The position numbers and the translations under genes were made by a program. This document shows, piece after piece, positions 7,297-14,963 of a stretch of DNA of 64,000 bases (positions are counted from its first letter, which is position 1; each line of letters opens with the position of its first letter). The notes below the pieces were generated by a model. It made no database searches and was not told where the DNA came from. It was given only the letters and a program-made list of their open reading frames with translations. Source of the DNA: VRUE01 sp963698085 (GTDB lineage Bacteria > Actinomycetota > Thermoleophilia > Solirubrobacterales > 70-9); NCBI GenBank assembly GCA_963698085.1, contig OY969122.1:1612001-1676000 (forward strand), read 5' to 3'.

Positions 7297-9528
7297 ATGC
7301 GACTGATCGTCACCGAGAAGAACAACAGCGCCAAGAAGATCGCCGACATCCTCGGCCGCGGCGAGGCGAAGGAGGACAAAACCTTCAAAGTCCCCTTCTA
7401 CACCTGGACCGACGAGGACGGCAGCGATCACATGACGATCGGGCTCAAGGGCCACGTGCTCGGTCCCGCCTTCCCCGAGGGCTACTCGAACTGGCAGAAG
7501 ACGGACCTGCACGACCTAATCGACGCCGAGCTGATCAAGGAGCCGACCGACAAAAACGTCGTCAAAGCGATCAAAAAAGTCGCCAAAGAGGCCGACGAGC
7601 TGGTGATCGCGACCGACTTCGACCGCGAGGGCGAGCTGATCGGCCTCGAGGCCCTGGAGGAGATGCTCGACTCCAATCCCGAGCTCGGCTCGCGCGAGGG
7701 TACCGCCGACGGCAGCCTGGTGATCCAGCGCGCCCGCTACTCAGCCCTGACTAAGGAAGAGATCGAGCGCGCCTTCGGCGAGCTCGACACCCTCTCCTAC
7801 CCGCTCGCCAACGCCGGCGCCGCCCGTCAGGACATCGATCTTCTTTGGGGCGCGACCCTGACCCGAGCCGTCTCCCTCGCCAGCCGCCGCTTCGGCTCCA
7901 ACTTCCTCTCGGTCGGCCGCGTCCAGAGCCCGACCCTGGGACTGATCGTCGAGCGCGAGATGGAGCGCCGCGCCCACGTCGCCAAACCCTTTTGGGAACT
8001 GTTCGCCAAGTTCCAACACGCCGACGGCAGCTTCGAGGCCCACCACGCGACCGACAAATTCTGGGAGAAGGCCGAGGCCGACGCGGCGCTCACCGGCACC
8101 TCGAGCCCCGGCACGGTCAAATCGGTGACGGCGCGCAAGAACACGCGCAAGCCGCCGACCCCCTACAACACGACCGCCTTCAGCACCGACGCCTCCAGCC
8201 GCCTCGGCATCACCCCCGCCAGCGCGATGCGGATCGCCGAGGACCTCTACATGGACGGCTTCATCTCCTACCCGCGCACCGACAACACGGTCTACCCGGC
8301 CTCGCTGCCGGTGCGCGAGCTGGTCTCCTCGCTGGTCCGGGTCAAGGAGTTCTCCGCCGCCGCCGGCCTGCTCGACGGCGAGCTGAAAGCGACCCGCGGC
8401 AAAAAAGAGACCACCGACCACCCGCCGATCTACCCGACCCAGGCGATCCACCCCGGCGCCCTCGAGGGGCCGAAGAAGCGCGTCTACGAACTCGTCGTGC
8501 GCCGCTTCCTCGCCACCTTCAGCCCGCCGATGATCACCGAGTCGACCCGCGCCGACATCGAGGCCGGCTCGGAGACCTACTTCGTCCGCGGCTCGGTCGT
8601 CGTCGACCCCGGCTATGCCGGCATCTACACCTACGCCCGCTCCGCCGACGAGGAGATCCCCGCCCTGCAGGAGGGCCAGCAGCTCGATCTCGACGGCGAG
8701 CCCTGGATCGTCGACAAGGAGACCCAGCCGCCAGGACGTATCTCGCAGGCGAAGCTGATCGAGATGATGGAGGAGCGTGGCCTCGGCACCAAAGCCACCC
8801 GCGCCGACATCATCCAGAAGCTCTTCGACCGCGGCTACGTCTACAGCAACCCGCCGGTCCCCTCGGAGACCGGGATCGCGCTCTATGAAGCGTTCAAAAG
8901 CTACGTGCCGGCGATGGCGACGCCGGAGATGACCGCCCTGCTCGAGGCGGAGATGGACCGGATCGCCGCCGGCGAGATGACCAAGGGCGCCGTCGTCGGC
9001 GAGAGCCGCGACCTCCTGCACAAGACCTGGACCGAGATCGACGGCAGCCGCGAGGACCTGGCCAAAGTGATCTGGAAGGGGATGGACGAGGACCGCATCC
9101 TCGGCCCCTGCAAGGTCTGCGAAGAGGCCGGCCGCAAGAAGGAGGACGGCTCGCCGCACATGCTGCGAATCATCCGGGCGAAAAAGTCAGGGAAAAGGTT
9201 TGTGGGATGCACTGGGTGGACCCTCGACGACCCCGAGTCCTGCGACCAGACCTTCCCGCTGCCCCAGCGCGGCGACGTCTTCAAGCTCGAAGACCGCTGC
9301 TCGGTCTGCGGCGAGACCCCGCGGCTCAAAGTCGTCCCCTTCCGCGGCCGGCCCTGGAACCTCTGCCTCAACGACGACTGCGAGTCGATGCAGGAGATGA
9401 AGAAACGCCGCGCCGAGCGCGAAGCGGCGAAAGCGGCGAAGAAAGAGATGGAAGAAAAGGCGCCGCCGGACAAATCTTCAACCGCGACTCGCAAACGGAA
9501 ACGGGCCAAAGCAACGGCCAAAGGCTGA
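7297..9528 (+). CDS. topA: DNA topoisomerase IA, archaeal-like
   Basis: Relaxes negative supercoils by single-strand breakage. The protein is 743 residues. The TOPRIM domain starts with 'LIVTEKNNSAKKIADIL' and has acidic motif DFDREGE at 107-113, where most bacterial TopA have DPDREGE. The catalytic tyrosine is Tyr325 in 'SYPRTDNTVYP', again the form known from archaeal topoisomerase I rather than the bacterial YMRTDS type. The C terminus (about 600-715) holds two cysteine-based zinc ribbons and ends in a Lys-rich tail. It is followed 10 bp later by tmk. Within this window it is the only topoisomerase, but a standard bacterial TopA elsewhere cannot be excluded. Confidence 0.93.
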   Translation: MRLIVTEKNNSAKKIADILGRGEAKEDKTFKVPFYTWTDEDGSDHMTIGLKGHVLGPAFPEGYSNWQKTDLHDLIDAELIKEPTDKNVVKAIKKVAKEADELVIATDFDREGELIGLEALEEMLDSNPELGSREGTADGSLVIQRARYSALTKEEIERAFGELDTLSYPLANAGAARQDIDLLWGATLTRAVSLASRRFGSNFLSVGRVQSPTLGLIVEREMERRAHVAKPFWELFAKFQHADGSFEAHHATDKFWEKAEADAALTGTSSPGTVKSVTARKNTRKPPTPYNTTAFSTDASSRLGITPASAMRIAEDLYMDGFISYPRTDNTVYPASLPVRELVSSLVRVKEFSAAAGLLDGELKATRGKKETTDHPPIYPTQAIHPGALEGPKKRVYELVVRRFLATFSPPMITESTRADIEAGSETYFVRGSVVVDPGYAGIYTYARSADEEIPALQEGQQLDLDGEPWIVDKETQPPGRISQAKLIEMMEERGLGTKATRADIIQKLFDRGYVYSNPPVPSETGIALYEAFKSYVPAMATPEMTALLEAEMDRIAAGEMTKGAVVGESRDLLHKTWTEIDGSREDLAKVIWKGMDEDRILGPCKVCEEAGRKKEDGSPHMLRIIRAKKSGKRFVGCTGWTLDDPESCDQTFPLPQRGDVFKLEDRCSVCGETPRLKVVPFRGRPWNLCLNDDCESMQEMKKRRAEREAAKAAKKEMEEKAPPDKSSTATRKRKRAKATAKG

Positions 9529-9538
9529 GGCCTCGGCG

Positions 9539-10138
9539 TTGTTCATCTCGCTCGAGGGAGTAGATGGGTCGGGCAAGAGCACGCAGGCAAAGCTGCTTGC
9601 GGAGGCGCTCGGCGCCGAGACGCTGCTGATCCGCGAGCCGGGGGGCACCGAAGCCGCCGAGCGGATCCGCGAGCTTCTCGCCGATCCGACGCTGCAGCTC
9701 GACCCATTCGCCGAGCTGCTGCTCTTCTCAGCCGCGCGCGCCGACCTGCTCGCTCGGGTCGTGCAGCCGGCCTTGGAGAGCGGCGGCACCGTCGTCGCCG
9801 ACCGCTTCGCCGACTCCAGCGTCGCCTACCAGGGCGGAGCGCGGGGACTCGGAACCAGCCACGTGCTCTCGCTCGTCGACACGACGATCGACGGCCTCTG
9901 GCCCGACCTGACGCTGTACCTGCGGCTCGACCCAGAGGTCGGCCTGGGCCGGGCCGGGGGTGAGGACCGCTTCGAGGCCGAGGGACTGGAGCTGCAGCGT
10001 GCGGTCGCCGAGGCCTACGACGAGATCGCGATGATCGCGTCGGACCGGGTCGTCGTGGTCGACGCAAACGGGAGCGTCGAAGAGGTCCACGCGCGAGTGA
10101 TGGAAGCCGTCCGCCGCCGGGTTGCCGATGTCGATTGA
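9539..10138 (+). CDS. tmk: thymidylate kinase
   Basis: Phosphorylates dTMP to dTDP with ATP. The 199-residue protein has the P-loop GVDGSGKST at 7-15, 'REPGGTEAAERIR' for dTMP binding, the DR-Y motif in 'VADRFADSSVAYQGGARG', and a C-terminal lid region. It begins with TTG at 9539; no ATG or GTG upstream of the P-loop is available in this frame. It follows topA by 10 bp and runs directly into holB, the common tmk-holB pairing in DNA replication operons. The stop lies inside an inverted repeat (10134-10174). Confidence 0.95.
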   Translation: MFISLEGVDGSGKSTQAKLLAEALGAETLLIREPGGTEAAERIRELLADPTLQLDPFAELLLFSAARADLLARVVQPALESGGTVVADRFADSSVAYQGGARGLGTSHVLSLVDTTIDGLWPDLTLYLRLDPEVGLGRAGGEDRFEAEGLELQRAVAEAYDEIAMIASDRVVVVDANGSVEEVHARVMEAVRRRVADVD

Positions 10139-10174
10139 TGCTTTTTCCCCACTATGACCGGGCAATGCATCAAT
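10134..10174. repeat. inverted repeat, family E copy 1, across tmk stop and holB start
   Basis: ATTGATGC and GCATCAAT form perfect 8-bp arms around a 25-nt interior beginning tttttcccc. The same left half (attgatgctttWtcccc) and right arm recur in a better palindrome at 62592-62632 after rpoC. The copy here covers the last codons of tmk and the ATG of holB, where folding could affect holB translation. Confidence 0.55.
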
Positions 10175-11277
10175 TGACCGAGCATCAGCCGCGTGCGCAG
10201 ATGGCGCTGGACGCGGCGCTTGCGGCGGGGCCCTCGCATGCGTACCTCTTCCGTGGCCCGCGCGGAGCGGGCAAGCGCGCGGCGGCGCGGGCCTTTGCCG
10301 CCGAGATCCTGGCGAGCGCCGCCGAGGATGCGGACGACGCGCGGCGCCGGGCGCTGCTCGATCCCTCGCCCCACCCGGATCTCGTATGGATCGCTCCGAA
10401 GGGCGCCCAGCACATGGTCGAGGAGGTCCGTGAGCAGGTGATCCGCGCCGCCGCCTACCGGCCCTATGAAGGGGGCAAACGGGTCTTCGTGGTCGAGGCG
10501 GCGGAGGCGATGCGGGACGAGAGCCAGAACGCGCTCTTGAAGACGCTGGAGGAGCCGCCCGAGTTCGTCCACCTGATCCTGCTCACCTCCGAACCGGCGG
10601 CGTTGCTGGAGACGGTCGCCTCGCGCTGCCAGCCGGTCGACTTTGCGCCCTTGTCGGTCGAGGCAATCGAAGCTTCCCTCGTCGGCGATGACCCCGACCA
10701 GCTCACTGCAGCCGCTCGTCTTTCGGCCGGTGACCTCGACCTCGCCCGCTTTCTGCTCACCGACTCCGGCCGCGAGCTCCGCGAGATCGCGCTTGGGATG
10801 GGGGCGGTCGGGTCCGGCTCGCCGGAACCTCCCCCTCGTTCCGCCGAGGCGGACCCGACCGCCCCCTGGCGGGCCCTCCTGAAGATCGCCGAGCAGGCCG
10901 GCGATGAAGCCGAAACCGTCGCGCGCGAGGCCCTCGAGGCCGAGAAAGAGGCCGGCGTCAAACGCTCCGCCCGCGACACCGCCGACGCGGCGAAGCGGGC
11001 CGGCCGCCGCCGCCGGACCGAACTGCTCGACCTCGGGCTCAGCCTCGCCGCGACCTGGTTCCGCGACCTGGCGGCCGCCGCCGCCGGAGCCTCCGAGGTT
11101 GTCTACAACCGTGATCGCCTGAACCAGCTCCAGTCCCAGGCGGCTGGCGTTGACACGAACCGCGCCCGCGAGGCTGCCGAGTTCGTCCAGGACACCCGCA
11201 GCCGCCTCGACCTCAACGTCTCCGAGGAGCTTGCCCTAGAGGCGCTCTCGTTCCGGCTCGCGCGCGAGCCGGTGTAG
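10165..11277 (+). CDS. holB: DNA polymerase III subunit delta'
   Basis: Part of the clamp loader that places the beta sliding clamp on DNA. The 370-residue protein shows AAA+ features: P-loop GPRGAGKR at 31-38, Walker B-like 'KRVFVVEAAEAM', and 'ALLKTLEEPP' followed by the SRC motif in 'VASRCQPVDFAPL'. The four zinc-binding cysteines found in many DnaX/delta' proteins are not visible. The preferred start is ATG 10165 (MHQLTEHQPRAQ); TTG 10135 and ATG 10138, the latter overlapping the tmk stop as TGATG, are in frame and possible. The C-terminal half is Ala/Glu-rich as in other high-GC actinobacterial homologues. Confidence 0.88.
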   Translation: MHQLTEHQPRAQMALDAALAAGPSHAYLFRGPRGAGKRAAARAFAAEILASAAEDADDARRRALLDPSPHPDLVWIAPKGAQHMVEEVREQVIRAAAYRPYEGGKRVFVVEAAEAMRDESQNALLKTLEEPPEFVHLILLTSEPAALLETVASRCQPVDFAPLSVEAIEASLVGDDPDQLTAAARLSAGDLDLARFLLTDSGRELREIALGMGAVGSGSPEPPPRSAEADPTAPWRALLKIAEQAGDEAETVAREALEAEKEAGVKRSARDTADAAKRAGRRRRTELLDLGLSLAATWFRDLAAAAAGASEVVYNRDRLNQLQSQAAGVDTNRAREAAEFVQDTRSRLDLNVSEELALEALSFRLAREPV

Positions 11278-11312
11278 AGCCTTCACAGAGAGTCACTTTC
11301 AGCGCACTACCC

Positions 11313-11465
11313 GTGCTTTCGAGTCTGGGCGATTCTGACTCGAAACCAGCCGACACGATCCGCTTGTGGACAGTGATCTATACGTTAAATGCTCTTGCCT
11401 ACATGGCCGTATCGCTCACGCTAGCCGTCAAGATCATCTTCGGCCGTAGCAGCGCCTCGCACTGA
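11313..11465 (+). CDS. possible 50-residue single-pass membrane peptide
   Basis: From GTG 11313 an open frame gives a polar N terminus (LSSLGDSDSKPADTIRLW) followed by a hydrophobic segment 'TVIYTLNALAYMAVSLTLAV' and a short basic/serine tail. It overlaps the end of the convergent DUF2304 gene by 45 bp, and its Shine-Dalgarno (cagagag) is weak. Third-position GC is lower than in neighbouring genes. It may be chance; I list it because the membrane-segment pattern is coherent and the region has no other gene. Confidence 0.22.
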   Translation: MLSSLGDSDSKPADTIRLWTVIYTLNALAYMAVSLTLAVKIIFGRSSASH

Positions 11466-11879
11466 CGGCTCGCCGCCGTTCTCCCCTGAGCGCGCCTGCT
11501 CCCGCGCCTTCTCCAGAGCCCGCTCCTGCGCTAGCCGCGTTATCTGGGCCGCCTGGCGGGACATGATCACGCTGAAGTTGAGCGCCAGGCCCAGCAGTAG
11601 TAGGAGGATGATCGAGAAGAGGGCGACGTTGGTGTCGCGGACGCCCATCGCGTCGGCGACCACGCCGAGCAGGCCGGGGAATGCGGCGCCCGCCAGCATC
11701 CCCAGGCCGGCGACGAACCAGACGACGCTGTAGCGCTCCTGCAGGCGGTCGCGGCGGATCAGCTCGAGGATCATCAGCATGAAGGCGAGCGCGATCACCG
11801 CGGCGAGAATCCGCGTCTGCGAGGTCAGGTGGACCTTCGGATCTTCGGCGGCTGAGGCCGCGGCCAGCAGCGCCGTCAT
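11421..11879 (-). CDS. DUF2304 family membrane protein
   Basis: A 152-residue protein with three predicted membrane helices (about 23-42, 52-75, 85-107) and a charged C-terminal coil. The 'LIRRDRLQERYSVVWFVAGL' segment is the DUF2304 hallmark. Genes of this family often sit directly beside a dolichyl-phosphate-mannose-synthase-like glycosyltransferase, as here, where its ATG overlaps the transferase stop by 4 bp. A helper role in polyisoprenyl-phosphate sugar transfer is therefore likely, but this is inference from neighbourhood. Confidence 0.82.
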   Translation of the reverse strand: MTALLAAASAAEDPKVHLTSQTRILAAVIALAFMLMILELIRRDRLQERYSVVWFVAGLGMLAGAAFPGLLGVVADAMGVRDTNVALFSIILLLLLGLALNFSVIMSRQAAQITRLAQERALEKAREQARSGENGGEPSVRGAATAEDDLDG

Positions 11880-12604
11880 CGTTCCGTCCTCGGCCGGAAC
11901 TGTCCGACCAGCAACACGATCATCCCCTTGAAGATGAAGAAGGCCGAGCGCAGCGGCGTCAGGAAGGAGGAGCCGCCGACCCGCTCCAGCATCCGCACCG
12001 GCACCTCCTCGACCCGCAGCCCCTGGCGCACCGCCAGCTGCAGCGACTCGATCTCGGCGAAGTCGGGCGAATAGTTCTCGCTGAACAGCCTCATCACCCG
12101 CCGGTTCGCCGCCCGCATGCCGCTGGTCGTGTCGGTGAAGCGCTGCCGCGTCGCCAGGGTGAGGAAGAAGCGGAAGACGCTGGTGCCGATCCGGCGCGAG
12201 AAGGTCGGCCGGTAGTCCTCGCCCCCGATCTCGCTCGTCCCCTCGCCCGGTTCGCGGTAGCGCGAGCCGATCACGAGGTCGGCGCGGTCGGCGCGCACCT
12301 CCTCCAGCAGCCGCGCCACCTCGGCAGGCGGGTGCTGGCCGTCGGCGTCGAGGTGGGCGCAGAAGTCATAGCCCTCGCGCATCGCGTAGAGGTAGCCGGT
12401 CTGCAGCGCCGCCCCGAGGCCCTGGTTGAAGGGGAGCGAGGCGACTGTGGCGCCGGCCTCGGCCGCCCGCGCCGCCGTCTCGTCGGTCGAGCCGTCGTCG
12501 ACGACGAGCACGTCGGCGTCGGGCAGGCGCTCGCGCACGCCGGCGATCACCGTCGCCACCGCGTCGGCCTCGTTCCAGGCCGGGATGAACACCAGCGTCC
12601 TCAT
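11876..12604 (-). CDS. glycosyltransferase family 2 (polyprenyl-phosphate sugar transferase-like)
   Basis: A 242-residue GT-A fold enzyme that likely moves a sugar from a nucleotide donor to a lipid phosphate carrier. Motifs include 'LVFIPAWNEADAVATVI' at the N terminus, 'VVDDGSTDETA' for the donor, the metal-binding 'HLDADGQHPP' and 'DLVIGSRYRE'. It lacks the C-terminal membrane helices of DPM-type fusions, which may be supplied by the translationally coupled DUF2304 protein. It is divergent from the histidine kinase gene, with 106 bp between them. Confidence 0.88.
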   Translation of the reverse strand: MRTLVFIPAWNEADAVATVIAGVRERLPDADVLVVDDGSTDETAARAAEAGATVASLPFNQGLGAALQTGYLYAMREGYDFCAHLDADGQHPPAEVARLLEEVRADRADLVIGSRYREPGEGTSEIGGEDYRPTFSRRIGTSVFRFFLTLATRQRFTDTTSGMRAANRRVMRLFSENYSPDFAEIESLQLAVRQGLRVEEVPVRMLERVGGSSFLTPLRSAFFIFKGMIVLLVGQFRPRTER

Positions 12605-12710
12605 GTGGCGATTCTGGCAGGCGGGGCCGGCGTTGCCGCCGCACGGCGGTAGGTCGATTGTGTTAGTAAACGTTCATGGAACGGCTGGGTCCAGTGGCGG
12701 GCGGTCGGCG

Positions 12711-14012
12711 ATGAGGCGGATCGGGATCAGGTTCTGGCTGGCCGCCGCCTTCGCCGCGGTGGCGCTGTTGACGGCCGGCGTCGTCTACCTCTTCGGCGAC
12801 CGGCCCCGCGCCGTGCTCGGCGCGATCGCCCTCGGCGTCCTCGCCGGCTTCCTGATCGCGCTCGGCATCTCCCGCCGCGTGCGCCGCCTCTCCTCCGCTG
12901 CCGGCGAACTCGCCGCCGGCTCCTTCGACACCCATCTCGCGGTCGGCGGCCGCGACGAGATCGGCGACCTCGCCCGGGCGCTCGAATCGATGCGCGCCTC
13001 GCTCAAAGACAGCGTCGGCGTGCTCACCGCCGACCGCAACAAGCTGCAGGCGATCTTCGACGGCCTCACCGACGCCGTGATCGTCGTCGACGAGGACGGC
13101 ACCGTGCGCTTCTCCAACAGCGCCGCGGCGAAGCTGCTCGACCCCCTCGGTCACCCGCCGGACTCGATCCAGCCCCACCTCGAGCGCGCCGCCGAGCTCG
13201 GCTTCGCCGCCCACCCGGCGCTGCGGATCGGCGACCGCGCCTACGCGATGTCCGCCCGCTCGCTGCCCAAGGAGCGCGCCGTCCTCGTCGTCGCCCGCGA
13301 CCGCACTGACGAGATGCGCCGCGAGCTCGCCGAAGCTGACTTCATCTCCAACGCCGCGCACGAGCTACGCAACCCCCTGGCCGGCATCTCCAGCGCGATC
13401 GAGGTCCTGCAGGAGGGGGCCAAGGACGACCCGCAGGCGCTCGACCACTTCCTCGGCCGTCTCGCCGAGGACGCCGAGCGGATGAACCGGCTGACCCGCT
13501 CGCTGCTGACCCTGGCCCGGGTCGAGTCGATCGGCGCGGGGGAGACCGAGGACGTCGACGTCGCCGGCGCGATCCGCGACACCGTCGAGGCGGTCGAGAC
13601 CCCCTCGCACATTGAGCTCGCGACCGAGGTTGAGCCCGATCTGGCCGCCGTCGGCGACCCGACGCTGCTGCGCCAGGTGCTGATCGGCCTGCTCACCAAC
13701 GCCTTCAAGCACACGCCGCTGCCCGGGCGCGTTACCGTTCGCGGCCGTCGCGACGGCGAGAAAGAGGTGGTGCTGGAAGTGATCGACACGGGGCCGGGGA
13801 TTCCAGAGGCGGAGATAGAGCGCGTTTTCGAGCGCTTCTACCGCCGCGACGAGTCGCGGGTGCAGGAGGGCTTCGGCCTCGGCCTGGCGATCGCCCGCCG
13901 CATGGTCAGCGTCATGGGCGGCGAGATCGGCGCCAAATCGGTCGAGGGCGAGGGCAGCACCTTCTGGGTCCGCCTGCCCGCCGCGCAACCCAGCCCGACG
14001 CCGGTCGCATGA
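12711..14012 (+). CDS. sensor histidine kinase, HAMP-PAS-HisKA-HATPase
   Basis: A 433-residue membrane kinase. Two hydrophobic segments (about 7-25 and 33-52) are separated by only a few residues, so there is almost no extracellular sensor loop; sensing is probably intramembrane or through the HAMP (about 53-105) and PAS-like (about 115-205) regions. The phosphoacceptor is His217 in 'NAAHELRNPLAG'. The ATPase has N box 'LTNAFKHTP', G1 'DTGPGIPEAE', F box 'ERFYR' and G2 'GFGLGLAIAR'. ATG 12711 is chosen because it directly precedes the first membrane helix. The cognate regulator follows after 34 bp, forming a PhoR-PhoB-like pair with the kinase gene first. Confidence 0.92.
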   Translation: MRRIGIRFWLAAAFAAVALLTAGVVYLFGDRPRAVLGAIALGVLAGFLIALGISRRVRRLSSAAGELAAGSFDTHLAVGGRDEIGDLARALESMRASLKDSVGVLTADRNKLQAIFDGLTDAVIVVDEDGTVRFSNSAAAKLLDPLGHPPDSIQPHLERAAELGFAAHPALRIGDRAYAMSARSLPKERAVLVVARDRTDEMRRELAEADFISNAAHELRNPLAGISSAIEVLQEGAKDDPQALDHFLGRLAEDAERMNRLTRSLLTLARVESIGAGETEDVDVAGAIRDTVEAVETPSHIELATEVEPDLAAVGDPTLLRQVLIGLLTNAFKHTPLPGRVTVRGRRDGEKEVVLEVIDTGPGIPEAEIERVFERFYRRDESRVQEGFGLGLAIARRMVSVMGGEIGAKSVEGEGSTFWVRLPAAQPSPTPVA

Positions 14013-14046
14013 GTCGCGCCCGTCTACATAAAGGAGTGAGGGGGAG

Positions 14047-14751
14047 ATGAGCAGCGGCCGCATCCTGGTTGCCGACGACGAGCCCTCGGTTCGCGACTCG
14101 GTCGGCTACGCGCTCGCCCAGGAGGGCTTCGAGGTGACCCCGGTCGCCGACGGCGATGAAGCGGCGGAGCGGGTCGGCGACGGCATCCCCTACGACCTCC
14201 TGATCCTCGACATCATGATGCCGGGGCCGAGCGGGCTCGACATCTGCCGCGACGTGCGCGCCCGCAGCGCCGTGCCGATCATCCTGCTCACCGCCAAGGA
14301 CGCCGAGGTCGACAAGGTCGTCGGGCTCGAGGTCGGCGCTGATGACTACGTGACCAAGCCGTTCTCGGTACGCGAGCTGCTCGGCCGCGTGCGCGCCCAG
14401 CTGCGCCGCCGTGAGCTCGATCGCGCGCCGCTCTCCCACGCGGTCAAGGTCGAGGCCGGCCCGGTCGCGATCGACCTCGTCCGCCACGTCGCCACAGTGC
14501 GCGGCGAGCCCGTCAACCTGACCCGTTCCGAGTTCCAGCTGCTGCGCCTGCTCGTCGGCCGCGCCGGCGAGGTCTTCCCCCGCCGCCAGATCATGGAGGA
14601 GCTCTGGCAGACCGAGTTCGACGGCGACGAGCGCGCCTGCGACGTCCACATCTCCAACCTGCGCCAGAAGGTCGAGCGCGACCCCCAGAACCCCGAGCTC
14701 GTCCTCACCGTGCGCGGCGTCGGCTACAAGTTCGAAGCCAACGGCGCATAG
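14047..14751 (+). CDS. OmpR/PhoB-family response regulator
   Basis: A 234-residue transcription factor partnered with the upstream kinase. The receiver domain has the acidic pair in 'VADDEPSVRDS', phosphoacceptor Asp55 in 'LLILDIMMPG', the switch threonine in 'ILLTAKDA' and Lys in 'YVTKPFS'. The C-terminal winged helix includes 'LTRSEFQLLRLLV' and the recognition region 'RACDVHISNLRQKVE', ending in 'VRGVGYKFEANG'. A ggggagATG Shine-Dalgarno supports the start. Targets are unknown; no obvious direct-repeat operator is visible next to the pair. Confidence 0.95.
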   Translation: MSSGRILVADDEPSVRDSVGYALAQEGFEVTPVADGDEAAERVGDGIPYDLLILDIMMPGPSGLDICRDVRARSAVPIILLTAKDAEVDKVVGLEVGADDYVTKPFSVRELLGRVRAQLRRRELDRAPLSHAVKVEAGPVAIDLVRHVATVRGEPVNLTRSEFQLLRLLVGRAGEVFPRRQIMEELWQTEFDGDERACDVHISNLRQKVERDPQNPELVLTVRGVGYKFEANGA

Positions 14752-14768
14752 CTTCAGGCACCTGCACG

Positions 14769-14796
14769 CAGACGGCCCGCCGAGGCGGGCCGTCTG
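14769..14796 (+). terminator. strong hairpin after the two-component operon
   Basis: A perfect 13-bp GC-rich stem (cagacggcccgcc / ggcgggccgtctg) with a 2-nt loop starts 18 bp after the response regulator stop and is followed by taaattct. It fits an intrinsic terminator with a weak U-tract. Confidence 0.8.
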
Positions 14797-14963
14797 TAAA
14801 TTCTGGGAGCCCGGTGGGATCCACCCGGCCCAAGCATCGCAATGCACATTGTAGCGCTTTGTCTGAGTCTGTGCTGGCTAGCGCCCCCGGTGGTGTCCGG
14901 TTTCAGTAGATAGGCGACACCTGTGTCGAGACATAGGAGACACCCAAAGAAGGGAGATCTCCT

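Noticed and set aside
7741..9159. Long antisense open frames opposite topA, rpoB (56435-57829) and rpoC (61006-62199)
   Set aside because: High-GC shadows of well-identified genes, with no domain signature and no start signals.
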